A program made the translations under genes and the position numbers. A stretch of DNA of 54,379 nucleotides, taken from Alistipes sp. (GTDB lineage: Bacteria > Bacteroidota > Bacteroidia > Bacteroidales > Rikenellaceae). The stretch spans positions 1 through 54,379 of the forward strand of contig JAGBTP010000027.1 in assembly GCA_017631255.1 (NCBI GenBank), written 5' to 3'. This document shows positions 1 through 9,245 of the stretch, piece after piece. The notes under the pieces are model-generated. The model ran no database searches, was not told the DNA's origin, and was given only the letters and a program-made list of their open reading frames with translations. Positions within the stretch are counted from its first letter, which is position 1. The number at the start of each line of letters is the position of its first letter.

Positions 1-53
1 CTAAATTGTTCTAAATTGCTATACTTCCCACCGCCACCAGGTTGTGGGCTTTA

Positions 54-85
54 GGTCGTTATACCCGTTTGTCGGCATAACGACC
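54..85 (+). terminator. Hairpin, possible terminator of a gene to the left
   Basis: A perfect 9-bp inverted repeat (GGTCGTTAT at 54-62, ATAACGACC at 77-85) encloses a 14-base loop. It is followed by a T-rich but interrupted stretch. It could end a gene lying left of the window; the lack of a clean T-run keeps confidence low. Confidence 0.35.
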
Positions 86-101
86 CGCTTCTATTTGTCT
101 T

Positions 102-117
102 TTGGCACATAGTTTGG
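102..117 (+). promoter_or_regulatory. Sigma-54-like -24/-12 promoter for the beta-helix lipoprotein
   Basis: TTGGCAC, five bases, then TTGG. The -24 GG (104-105) and the -12 element have the canonical spacing, and only the final C of the -12 TTGC is replaced by G. The predicted start site near 128 gives a leader of about 40 bases before the ATG at 171. No good TAnnTTTG box with a -33 element was seen here. Confidence 0.4.
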
Positions 118-170
118 GCTATAACAGCAAATTAAAAAACTCATACAATTTATTATTAACATTTCACACT

Positions 171-3100
171 ATGAAAAAATTTTTAGCTTTGGCGGCATTG
201 GTGCTTGGATTAGCATCTTGCCAGAACGAGCCTGAGGGTTTGAACATTGTGACCGGTGGCGAGGTTGACACCGTTGTTACAGTTGCTATCCCAGAGACAG
301 AGACTCGTACAACACCTGTTGCAGGTACAAGCAGTGAAGTTAGCGCATTTAGCAACTTAATTGCCCTTGATGCTTACACAGCTCGTTACATCTTTGAGAT
401 TTACTACGATGGTACGATGGTAGAGCGTCAGGTTAAGTATGTAGACGCAGAGTCTACATCATTCCGCGTTCGTCTTATTCCTAATCGCGACTATCAGTTC
501 GTTGTTTGGACTGATATTGTTGTTAAAGAAGGTACAGTGGATGGCGTTGTTTCTAACGACCTTCACTATGTTATCGGTGAGACTTTGCGCGACATCACAT
601 TGAGCAATAACCCAGCCACATGGGTAGCTATGGACGAGAGCCGTGATGCATTTACTGCAACTTACCCTGCAATTGACTTCAATGGCGCACAGTCTATCAA
701 CATCAATCTTTACCGTCCTTTCGCAAAGTTGCGCGTTGTAACTACTGACTACGATGATATTCAGAAACTGAATAACACACAGCCAACATATGCAAAGGTA
801 GAGTACAAAACTCCTCACTACACATCATTCAATGCATTTGATGGCACACCTGGTGATGCTGAGATGGGTGTAACCCACAATTATGAGATTGCAGAGTACA
901 CCAGTGAGAATGATGATGCTCGCACTATCTTCTCTGACTACTTCTTTGCGGTAGACGGCGATATCGTAAACTTTATCCTTACAGCATACGACCAGCGTGG
1001 TGCAGAGGATGATTATAAGATTAAGTCTACAACATTTAACACTCCTATCAGCGTAAGACCTAACTACCTTACCACACTCACTGGTAATGTTCTTACCGAT
1101 GGCAGCGATATTGGTGTAACTGTTAAGCCAGGTATCAATGGCGGTGATGAGGATGCATATAACCACCCAGTTGTAACTTCTGGCAAAGAGCTTCTCAATG
1201 CTATTGCTGCTGGTGGTGAGTACATCATCGGTAACGACATCACTGTTAACCCAGGTGCTTTTACACAGGCAGCTACCCGTGCCGTCGAGGACACAATTGT
1301 TCTCAACCTTAACGGCTATACTATCACAGTAAATACCAATATCGATATCAATGATAAATCTTTGATTATCGCTGGTGAGGGTTCTATTGATACTGATGAT
1401 GTAGGTACCATCGATGGTGGTGATATCGTTGTAACTGGTAGTGCAGAGGTTGACTCGAATGTTGCTGAAGTTAAGACAGGCCTTGAGGCACTTGAGTATA
1501 TCTGCGAAAACGGTGGCGAGTTTAACTTCACTGATAACATAACAGCTACTGATATTGTTTATGTTAAGACTGCTAATCCTGTTGTCATTAATGGTGCTGG
1601 TCACAAACTTATATCATCAGCAACTCGCGCTATTCGTATCGACGAGGGCACTGCATCAAATTCGAATGTAACTATCAATAATTTGAACATTGAAGTTACA
1701 ACTCAGCGCATAGGTACTAATGATGTTCGTGGCGTTAGCGTAGATCCAAACCTTGCAAATGTTAACCTTACTCTTAACAACTGTTCTGTAACCTTTACTC
1801 ATAAAACAGCTAATGACTGGGCATATGCAGTTAATGTATCAGGCAACGGTACTGGACACAATGTAACTGTTAATGGTGGTACATACGAGGGTGCAAATGT
1901 TGTTAATGCACACGGTGCAAAGAATACTATCGTTGTAAAGAATGCTACACTTAACTGTTTGTATCCAAATAACGACCAGTACTATGGTGCTTGTATTTGG
2001 GTACTGCAGAAGCAGGAATCTTCTGTATATGCTGAGGGCAATACATTCAATGGTAACAATGCTATCGCATTCAACCTTGGTACTGGTACCGAGCTTGTAG
2101 AGAACAACAATACTGATAACACCAAATATGTTGCAGCAAAGGTAGGTAATGCATACTACTACAACATCGCAGAGGCTATCGCTGCTGCTGAGGATGTTGC
2201 AACAGTTAAGGTTTTGCAGAGCCACGCTTGTAACAAGCCTGCAACAGTTGCTGCTGGCAAGACCATTACTCTCGACCTTAACGGCAAGACTATTACAGGT
2301 ACAGATAGCGCTACAGGTAGCTATGCTATTATCACTAACAAGGGTAACCTTACTATCACTGGTGAGGGTAAAATGACTCTTAAGGCTGAGAACAATCGTG
2401 AGTGGAATGCATACTCATCTGTAATCTCTAACACAGTTGGTGGTAAGCTTGTTGTTGAGAATGGTACTATCGAGCACCTTGGTGGCACTGATATGGCTTA
2501 TGGTGTAGATAACCTTACAAATGGCAAGGGTACATATGCTGAGACTGTAATCAATGGTGGTACTATTAAGTCTACATATCGTGCAGTTCGTATGTTCCTC
2601 AATGGTATTGAGGCTCAGAATCTCCTTACTGTAAATGGTGGTACTATCGAGGGTGCTAACAAGTCTATCTGGATGCAGGATCCAAGCAAGAACGCTAACA
2701 CTGGTACGCTTGTAGTTACAGCTGGTGCAAAACTTATGGGCGATGCTTACTTGTCTGTTACTGCTGGCTCTACTGAGTGGCCTGTTGAGGTTTCTATCGC
2801 TGATGCAGCATTTGAGGATGATTATACTGTTCTTGGTAATGACAATATTCCTGCTGGTTATGCTGTAGAGTTGATTAATGGTGTTTGGGTTGTTAACGCT
2901 TACACTGAGGTTTCTACAGCTGATCAGCTCATCGAGGCTTTGGAGGCTAATAAGAGTGTAAAGTTCATGAATGATATCAAGATTGATCCAGCAAATATGA
3001 GCAATGCTTACGGTAAGACTGGTATCAATGTAAAGTATGGCCAGACTATCGACGGTGCAGGCTACACCCTTAACATCAAGGGTGCTGGTGGTACTTGGGA

Positions 3101-3497
3101 TTCTGGTATCAACACAACTGGTGGTCTTATCAAGAATCTTACAGTAACTGGTTCATTCCGTGGTATCTTTATCAACCATACCAGCGATTACAGCGAGAAG
3201 GTAGTTCTTGAGAATGTAACACTCGGTGGTAATGGTATGGTTTACACCATCTCTTGCGATCAGGGTTTGTACCAGACTATTGAGGCAACTAACTGTACTT
3301 TCAACGGTTGGACATCATTCGCTAAGGATGCAGGAGAGGCTAAGTTTATTAATTGCTCATTCGGTGAGGGTTCTGGTTACAAGTACTGCCGTCCTTACTC
3401 TAACACAGAGTTTGTGAACTGTACTTTCTGCCCAGGCTATGCAGTTGATACAACACAAGCTGAAGTTACCTTCACTGATTGTACTTGGCAGGAGTAA
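171..3497 (+). CDS. Secreted lipoprotein, DUF6562-like N-terminus plus long parallel beta-helix
   Basis: This 1108-aa protein has a lipoprotein signal peptide ending in LASC (Cys17), so it should be lipidated and exported. Residues of about 25-300 look like the Bacteroidales DUF6562 domain: a TRT-containing start, a beta-rich core, and the FAKLRVVTTD-type segment known from that group. From about residue 340 to the end there are repeated short strands with N-G-G-T and L-N-G-Y turns (for example VNGGTIEGAN and LNLNGYTI), as in right-handed parallel beta-helix proteins. The repeats are degenerate and no pectate-lyase catalytic site was identified, so an adhesive or glycan-binding surface role is more likely than an enzyme. 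The ATG at 171 was chosen because the signal peptide starts there; upstream codons in frame add a non-signal extension. Codons are richer in third-position T than in the neighbouring fimbrial genes. Confidence 0.8.
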   Translation: MKKFLALAALVLGLASCQNEPEGLNIVTGGEVDTVVTVAIPETETRTTPVAGTSSEVSAFSNLIALDAYTARYIFEIYYDGTMVERQVKYVDAESTSFRVRLIPNRDYQFVVWTDIVVKEGTVDGVVSNDLHYVIGETLRDITLSNNPATWVAMDESRDAFTATYPAIDFNGAQSININLYRPFAKLRVVTTDYDDIQKLNNTQPTYAKVEYKTPHYTSFNAFDGTPGDAEMGVTHNYEIAEYTSENDDARTIFSDYFFAVDGDIVNFILTAYDQRGAEDDYKIKSTTFNTPISVRPNYLTTLTGNVLTDGSDIGVTVKPGINGGDEDAYNHPVVTSGKELLNAIAAGGEYIIGNDITVNPGAFTQAATRAVEDTIVLNLNGYTITVNTNIDINDKSLIIAGEGSIDTDDVGTIDGGDIVVTGSAEVDSNVAEVKTGLEALEYICENGGEFNFTDNITATDIVYVKTANPVVINGAGHKLISSATRAIRIDEGTASNSNVTINNLNIEVTTQRIGTNDVRGVSVDPNLANVNLTLNNCSVTFTHKTANDWAYAVNVSGNGTGHNVTVNGGTYEGANVVNAHGAKNTIVVKNATLNCLYPNNDQYYGACIWVLQKQESSVYAEGNTFNGNNAIAFNLGTGTELVENNNTDNTKYVAAKVGNAYYYNIAEAIAAAEDVATVKVLQSHACNKPATVAAGKTITLDLNGKTITGTDSATGSYAIITNKGNLTITGEGKMTLKAENNREWNAYSSVISNTVGGKLVVENGTIEHLGGTDMAYGVDNLTNGKGTYAETVINGGTIKSTYRAVRMFLNGIEAQNLLTVNGGTIEGANKSIWMQDPSKNANTGTLVVTAGAKLMGDAYLSVTAGSTEWPVEVSIADAAFEDDYTVLGNDNIPAGYAVELINGVWVVNAYTEVSTADQLIEALEANKSVKFMNDIKIDPANMSNAYGKTGINVKYGQTIDGAGYTLNIKGAGGTWDSGINTTGGLIKNLTVTGSFRGIFINHTSDYSEKVVLENVTLGGNGMVYTISCDQGLYQTIEATNCTFNGWTSFAKDAGEAKFINCSFGEGSGYKYCRPYSNTEFVNCTFCPGYAVDTTQAEVTFTDCTWQE

Positions 3498-3565
3498 TCT
3501 AACCAATCACAAAAACGCAACACGATTTTTTTATTGCTTTCACGATTTGTTAATAAGTGTTGCTT

Positions 3566-3598
3566 GGAGCGCCTCGAAAGGGGCGCTCCTTCTTTTTT
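3566..3598 (+). terminator. Rho-independent terminator of the beta-helix gene
   Basis: An 8-bp GC-rich stem (GGAGCGCC at 3566-3573, GGCGCTCC at 3582-3589) with a short loop is followed by TTCTTTTTT. It lies 68 bases after the stop codon. Confidence 0.85.
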
Positions 3599-3630
3599 CG
3601 CTCCCTCCCGTTCACGCATTGTCCCCACCC

Positions 3631-3745
3631 TCGCGGGTAGCCACGACACTCAGCCCCCTTACATTCGCGGGTAGCCACGACACTCAGCCCCTTGTTTCGC
3701 GGGGTGCCTCCACCACACGCCCCCTACTCTCGCGGGTAACCATCC
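3631..3745. repeat. Decaying ~33-bp direct repeats
   Basis: A 27-bp sequence starting TCGCGGGTAGCCACGACACT occurs perfectly at 3631-3657 and 3665-3691 (34-bp period). Two weaker copies that keep the TCGCGGG core begin near 3697 and 3730. The block fills most of the 338-base gap between the plus-strand terminator and the minus-strand terminator of the fimbrial operon. No gene is seen in this gap. Confidence 0.7.
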
Positions 3746-3786
3746 CCGTTCACGGGTTGTTGCGACACCTATAAACACACAGCCAT

Positions 3787-3817
3787 AAAAAAAAGGCTGC
3801 ACGCGATGCGTACAGCC
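3787..3817 (-). terminator. Terminator of the fimbrial operon
   Basis: On the minus strand GGCTGTACGC and GCGTGCAGCC form a 10-bp stem (one G-U) around a 3-base loop, followed by eight T residues. It starts 19 bases past the stop of the last fimbrial gene. Confidence 0.85.
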
Positions 3818-3835
3818 AGCATATATTTTTTTGGA

Positions 3836-6800
3836 CTACTTGCGGAGCAGGATAGGCTCTGAGTCGAGGACGGTGCTCTCGTAGAGGTGTTCGAGGCTAT
3901 CGTAGTGTGCGCGGTAGGCAACGCCGTCGCGGATATACTCAAGCACCAGAGGATCTTCATCCCAAGTGAAGGAGTACTCCTTACGCAGTGTAATGGCAAA
4001 TTTACCGTCGGCAGCGATATTCATAGAGCCGAGGCGAACACCGCTCTTCTCGATAGCGAAGCTCACGAAGCCACCCATAGGAACAGGGTGCTGCGCACCG
4101 TCGTAGTACGCTATCTCGCCAGAGATAGGCGTGTTATGCACCTTGAAACCCTTGTCGAAAAACTCACATACGGCCTTCTCAGAGCTAATGGTGATATCGC
4201 CGTACGAGGTGATGCAATTAGTCACAAAAGGCAGTGTCTTGCGCTCGTTGGTCTGCGTTGCACCCGTAGCATCAGCGAACTTGACACTCTCTCCATTACC
4301 CGCAGCGCGCTCAGCCTCGCGTGAGGCATCGACGGTATAGATATAGCGTCCCTCGATGGTTGGGTGAGGTCTCAGCTTTGCAGCAAGCACCTCGCTGAGG
4401 CGGCTATAATCAATGTCGAGCATAGGTGCGTCGATATATACCTCGAAGCTCGTGCCAAAGGGGTCGGCAGAGTTGTTATCTGAGCCCATAAAGCTCGTAA
4501 CCTCGAACGAGATGTCGACCTTCTGCTTAGGGAGATAGCTCCACTCGAGGTGGTCAACACCATCAGGTTCGGTGAGCATACCTGCCGCAGTATTCCAAGT
4601 GCCGACAGGCGCCCCGCCATTGATTGCCACCTGTGCCGCAAAGCGGAAGGGGCGGTAGGTTGAGAGCTCGAAGATGAAGGAGCGGTAGGTGTTGCCGTTG
4701 TAGTTATTCGTATTGCCTGGCATAGCAGAGCGGTAAATCGGGTCGTTCGAGGCGATACGAATCATATCGTTGCTATGCGAAGTATTGGTCTTAAAGAGCA
4801 GCTGGTAGCGGCCCACATTGGAGCCCGTCTTATTGACATTGGCAGGCTGGAACATCATCATACGACCATTCTCTGCCTGCTTCCAATAGCTATCGTCTAC
4901 ATCGTAGATATTGCAGTCGAAAGCCCAGTTTGCGGGAAGACCAAACATTGCGAGGTCGTCACCACTGAGAGCATCGAGCGTGCGTGAGTAGATGAAGAAC
5001 TCATCGCCCACCTCAGCATTGATAGCACGAGGTGAATTCTCGCCATTCGACACATCCTCGAGGAGGACATTAAACTCCACTGGCGCGTTAACCTTGCGAG
5101 GCACAAGGCGGTAGTAGATATACTCATCCGTTACACCGCTTGCGCTATAAATGTTGAGGTCATCGACCCTGATAGCATTCTGGTGCGTAGCGTAGCTAAA
5201 CTCCTTAATGGCCGTCTGAAAGAACTCAGCCTCGAGGACAACCTCGTCGGAACCACCCTGCTCGTGCGTGAGGACATTATGGAAGTAGATACGCTGAACG
5301 CCTGGCTCTGTGACGGTATAAACATACTTATAGCCGTAGCCATTATCTGCGCCATACCAACCCTCGTCGCCCTTGCGCACCACGGGAAGCACACGACCCG
5401 TAGTTGCGGTACGCGCATCGAGGCTATTTACCGACACATATACATTGAACGGGAAGAGCGGGAAGTTGTCGGGCACATTGAACTTAAGTGTCGCAAGCTC
5501 GCCGATGTCGCCACCATAAATCTGCGTAGCAGCCCACACAGGCGTAAACTTCTGCGTCTTGATAAGCACCACATTGATAGTGCGCTGCAAGCGGCCCTTC
5601 TTAACCACAAGAGTACCCTCGAGCATCGCGTTGTCGCCCAACTCAAGGAGCTGCAATGTGAGCTTACCAACGCCACCATTACCATTAACCTCGAAGGTGT
5701 GGTTTATGTTGTGCGCCGCAACGGTATTGCCCTCAAGCCAAGTGACCTGAGCAGCATCGGCAGCAGTGAGCGCTGTGTCGCTGATGATGGTATAGCTCAA
5801 CTCGAGGCTTCCACCCTCACGACTCTCATCCAAAACCACACTTGTATCGCTTACGGCGAGGGTGATGCCATCGAACGACACCTCGTCAACCCAGTCCGCA
5901 ACGGCAATCCAGATGTTGTTCGTTGCAGGGGCTGAGAGCGCCTCCTCGAAGGTATCAGTGCCGTAGGTGAGAGCGCCTACAATGTTGAGTTTGTAGTGGT
6001 GGTTGCGGCGAATCATAAGCTGCTCGCCATACTCGTCGATAAGCGCAACACGGTAATATTTGTCCTTGCTCTGGCCAGCATTTCTACCCTTAATAATCAC
6101 ACTCACAGGGTCCTGCAATCTATTCTCGTGCTCGAAGATATACTCATCGGTGCGGTTGTAGACATCGCTAATCTCTGTCATCTTTGAGCGGTTGGCGGGC
6201 AGCGTAACAAAGTCGTCACCTGGCCATACGAACTCAGTGCCGTCGGTAGGAAAGCGCTTCTCTGGGTGATAGGGTGCTGTGGTGCCGTAGGCGTAGACAT
6301 TCGTAGCCACAAAGCCGTGGATATCGATATAGCCATTATCCTCAGGCGCGACAATCGAGATACGGGCCTGATTACGGATGAGCTTCACACCCTCGCCATT
6401 ATTAAGGTCGGCAAGCTGATCCTGAAAGCCTGCGTCGTTGTGGAATATCACCCTACTCCAATAGATAATCATACCCGACGCGCCGACCATATTATCCTGA
6501 ATCTCATCCTCTGTGCGGTTTACGAACATCGCAGCGTCGTAGAGGTTAGGGTTCTGGTTAGCAACGAAGTGCACAATGCGCGTCTCCTCAGGAATCACAG
6601 CCTTGTAAGTACCCGAAAGCGATGGGGTCTCGACCGTAGCGTTGAGCGTAGCCTCGGTGTGAGTAATGTATAGGCCATAGTCGTTGAAGCAAAAGAGCGT
6701 AAGGTTCTGCACATCAATACCATCGGGGTCGACACCTCGCACCACGACCTCGGTCATAAGGGGCGTGTTGGCCGTAAACTCAACCTCGACATATCCCTCT

Positions 6801-6904
6801 GGTACGCGACTTCCCGCAACTGGAACCTCAGCGATATCGCTATGGCATCCGGTGGTGAACATCGCCACAATGGCGGCAGTTATATATGCTATTCTCATTC
6901 TCAT
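3836..6904 (-). CDS. Large fimbrial accessory or tip lipoprotein (DUF4906-like)
   Basis: This 1022-aa protein is the last and largest product of the fimbrial operon. It has a signal peptide with lipobox TTGC (Cys20). The N-terminal 350 residues resemble fimbrillin accessory proteins: exported beta-rich sequence, 'LTLFCFNDYGLY', and a hydrophobic segment ending in a WVDEVSFDG-type strand. The rest is long and beta-rich, as in the DUF4906-containing proteins found in Bacteroidales fimbrial loci. By analogy with Mfa5 or FimE it would sit at or near the tip. Two ATGs lie close together (6904 and 6898); either gives a working signal peptide. It follows the 759-aa gene by 50 bases. Placing it in the fimbrial pathway rests mainly on context; the domain name is a recognition by eye. 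Confidence 0.7.
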   Translation of the reverse strand: MRMRIAYITAAIVAMFTTGCHSDIAEVPVAGSRVPEGYVEVEFTANTPLMTEVVVRGVDPDGIDVQNLTLFCFNDYGLYITHTEATLNATVETPSLSGTYKAVIPEETRIVHFVANQNPNLYDAAMFVNRTEDEIQDNMVGASGMIIYWSRVIFHNDAGFQDQLADLNNGEGVKLIRNQARISIVAPEDNGYIDIHGFVATNVYAYGTTAPYHPEKRFPTDGTEFVWPGDDFVTLPANRSKMTEISDVYNRTDEYIFEHENRLQDPVSVIIKGRNAGQSKDKYYRVALIDEYGEQLMIRRNHHYKLNIVGALTYGTDTFEEALSAPATNNIWIAVADWVDEVSFDGITLAVSDTSVVLDESREGGSLELSYTIISDTALTAADAAQVTWLEGNTVAAHNINHTFEVNGNGGVGKLTLQLLELGDNAMLEGTLVVKKGRLQRTINVVLIKTQKFTPVWAATQIYGGDIGELATLKFNVPDNFPLFPFNVYVSVNSLDARTATTGRVLPVVRKGDEGWYGADNGYGYKYVYTVTEPGVQRIYFHNVLTHEQGGSDEVVLEAEFFQTAIKEFSYATHQNAIRVDDLNIYSASGVTDEYIYYRLVPRKVNAPVEFNVLLEDVSNGENSPRAINAEVGDEFFIYSRTLDALSGDDLAMFGLPANWAFDCNIYDVDDSYWKQAENGRMMMFQPANVNKTGSNVGRYQLLFKTNTSHSNDMIRIASNDPIYRSAMPGNTNNYNGNTYRSFIFELSTYRPFRFAAQVAINGGAPVGTWNTAAGMLTEPDGVDHLEWSYLPKQKVDISFEVTSFMGSDNNSADPFGTSFEVYIDAPMLDIDYSRLSEVLAAKLRPHPTIEGRYIYTVDASREAERAAGNGESVKFADATGATQTNERKTLPFVTNCITSYGDITISSEKAVCEFFDKGFKVHNTPISGEIAYYDGAQHPVPMGGFVSFAIEKSGVRLGSMNIAADGKFAITLRKEYSFTWDEDPLVLEYIRDGVAYRAHYDSLEHLYESTVLDSEPILLRK

Positions 6905-6954
6905 AATATTTTCAAATATAAGCAGTTATCTTCCAAAGCACTTATCGCTCAAGG

Positions 6955-9234
6955 CTAATAGGCATCGCGTATGCAGCGAATAGCCCAGCTATCCTCGTCG
7001 GCACGACTCTCCGAATTATTGCCGTCGTTACCCTTGTTAAACACAGGACCCGAGGCCGAATAGTAGTAGTCGGCATTGAGCAGGTAGTCGATAGCATCGG
7101 CACTCTCATTCTTCGTACCCTGCAAGTCCATAATGATGCGCAGCTCCGAGGCCGTAGGTAGGCGCCAATCGTCGTACACGGTGCCATTATCTGCCACCTC
7201 GACATAGTATGCGCAGTGGTCGCGCGACACCGCAAGACGCTTAGTCTGGTTATTAGCAGATGAAAGCGAACCTGAGTTGACGAAACCAAGACGCGAGGCA
7301 ATCATAAACGATGGCGACACGAGGTTGGCGTTATCATCACCTGGGTCGGTGTAGGCAAAGTCGACATACTCGCTGGTAATCTTACGGGGTACGCCGAGAT
7401 GGTAGTCACCCGATGTTGCCGTAATGCGGACATGATACATACGCGCATTACTTGGGTCCTCGGCATTTGAGGTGCGATACGACACATTCGAGCCGCCGTA
7501 CGAGCTTGCATAGTAGTAATAGTCGACATTCGAGCGACCACGGTACGACTCTGTTCTATGGTCACCGGGGTAGGTCTCCACCACCACCTTCGAGCGCCAG
7601 AAGCCCGATGAGTTGGCGCTATATTTGTACGACCAATTTCCCGTTGCATTGTTCCACGAGCCTAAAGCTACGCTCGAATAGGCAGAACCCTGATTATAGA
7701 TGGTCGTAGGAGCATTGTTACCACTCTTGAAGTCATCACGATAGGAGTAGTGGCCAAGCACATTGACGATATATACCAGCGGATACTGCTCAACATACAC
7801 CGTTTCGGTCTGTCCCGTCTGGTTAACCACCTTAAGGGTGAAGTAGCGGATTGTGTTGTTTGTAGGCACATCGCTACGCACCGTGATGTTACCCGCAATA
7901 GCTCCCGCCTCGGTAGTGCCAGCGATGTGGTATGTCGAGGCGTTGATATTCTGACGAATACCGAACTTATCGATATAGTAGCTCTCCTCAACCGTGATAG
8001 TCACAGGCGATGACGACGAAAAGAGCAACGAGGTAGAGTCCTGGTCGGTATTGTAAATCTTGAGCTCGTCGAGGTTAACCTTAAGGTACTGAGGACCCAC
8101 CTCACCACCTACATCGATGGTGCGCTCACTCCAAGGATATACGCCATACCTGAGGTCCTTAATCTCAACAGGCTCCGAGAAGTCCTCGGCACCTGGCGCG
8201 TGTACATTTGCCGTAACCTCGTAGTAGTGGTTGCGCTCGAAGATAAACTCCTTGCTCAGCGGCACCTGATAGTAGTTGTTGATATGTGGCGCCACGATTC
8301 TCGCACCATTCTCCTCCGAGTTGTAGAAAGCAGGGATGTCGACAAGGAGGTTCGTAGCGTGGTTAAAGCTGTCGTTGGTCTCCCACTTGTGGCTATACAC
8401 ATAGAGTGTAACCTCCACAGAGGTGATGTTGCCCTCAGCATCCTTGTTCCACTTGAAGTAACTCGACATCGACTCGCGTGTCGTCACCAAAGCATCGAGG
8501 GTACGCACCACACCATCATTTACTACGCGCGTCTCGTATGGGAGGTTGCGCAGGTAGTAGCCCGGAGTAGAGCCCTCAATCGAATCAGAGAAGGTAATAC
8601 TCTCAGTAGCGACAAACTTAACCACCACCTTGGCAGCAGCACGACGCAGCTTAACACCCATTTCCACCGTATTAGTGATAGGCTTCTCGGCAATGGTGAT
8701 AGCCGCAGCCGAAAGTGGCTCACCCTCTCCCATATAGGCAATGCCATCCATCAAGAAGTACGAAGGTGTACCCTGAAGACCTGTGGCTGTGAGGTGAAGG
8801 TTCGGGTCCTCCTGCTTGAGATCGCAAAGAGCCTCAACACTTCCGATGTTGGCATATATCGCAGCGCTATGCGTGCTATTTGCCACTACATAAACCCAAT
8901 ACTTCGCTCCCACCTCAATATCATCAACATCGACACCAAGGCGCACCGCACCCTCAGAAGAGGCTACCGTGGCACGCTCGTGATAGAAGAGGGTCTTTGC
9001 GTCGTCCTCCTCAGCGTCGTTGAAAATCATAATGTCGAGGTGCGCTACGGCGCTCTCCTTAGTGCTATCGGCAATATCCTCAGCACGCGTGTCGATACCC
9101 AGCGTGCCACCCGACACATTGAGCACGATAGCCCTATCGTCCTGCACACCAAGGCTCACACCCTCGTCGCTGTGGCACGCAACGAGCAACAAGAGGCAGA
9201 GCATCGAGGCTATATATTTCATATTTCGTTTCAT
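6955..9234 (-). CDS. Fimbrial accessory lipoprotein with lectin-like C-terminal domain
   Basis: This 759-aa protein has a lipobox LVAC (Cys20). The first half is fimbrillin-like: a TRAEDIADST start, 'LDIMIFNDAE', an 'RRAAAKVVVKF' strand typical of FimC/FimE-type accessory subunits, and a conserved 'FIFERNHYYEVT' strand. The last 130 residues differ. They contain SRLGF..., a DDWRLPTASELRII segment and a closing SWAIRCIRD, the signature of FISUMP/DUF1566 domains, which have a C-type-lectin-like fold. This points to a tip adhesin that binds a glycan or protein. The gene starts 11 bases after the stop of the 533-aa gene upstream, so the two are co-transcribed. The combination of domains is seen directly; the adhesin role is inferred. 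Confidence 0.7.
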   Translation of the reverse strand: MKRNMKYIASMLCLLLLVACHSDEGVSLGVQDDRAIVLNVSGGTLGIDTRAEDIADSTKESAVAHLDIMIFNDAEEDDAKTLFYHERATVASSEGAVRLGVDVDDIEVGAKYWVYVVANSTHSAAIYANIGSVEALCDLKQEDPNLHLTATGLQGTPSYFLMDGIAYMGEGEPLSAAAITIAEKPITNTVEMGVKLRRAAAKVVVKFVATESITFSDSIEGSTPGYYLRNLPYETRVVNDGVVRTLDALVTTRESMSSYFKWNKDAEGNITSVEVTLYVYSHKWETNDSFNHATNLLVDIPAFYNSEENGARIVAPHINNYYQVPLSKEFIFERNHYYEVTANVHAPGAEDFSEPVEIKDLRYGVYPWSERTIDVGGEVGPQYLKVNLDELKIYNTDQDSTSLLFSSSSPVTITVEESYYIDKFGIRQNINASTYHIAGTTEAGAIAGNITVRSDVPTNNTIRYFTLKVVNQTGQTETVYVEQYPLVYIVNVLGHYSYRDDFKSGNNAPTTIYNQGSAYSSVALGSWNNATGNWSYKYSANSSGFWRSKVVVETYPGDHRTESYRGRSNVDYYYYASSYGGSNVSYRTSNAEDPSNARMYHVRITATSGDYHLGVPRKITSEYVDFAYTDPGDDNANLVSPSFMIASRLGFVNSGSLSSANNQTKRLAVSRDHCAYYVEVADNGTVYDDWRLPTASELRIIMDLQGTKNESADAIDYLLNADYYYSASGPVFNKGNDGNNSESRADEDSWAIRCIRDAY

Positions 9235-9245
9235 ATCACTATTAA

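Noticed and set aside
3631-3745. CRISPR-like array
   Set aside because: The spacers are only 7 bases and the repeats decay quickly; no cas genes are present.
5183-5935. Long frames opposite the fimbrial genes
   Set aside because: They are antisense shadows of GC-rich genes, without signal peptides, promoters or recognisable motifs.
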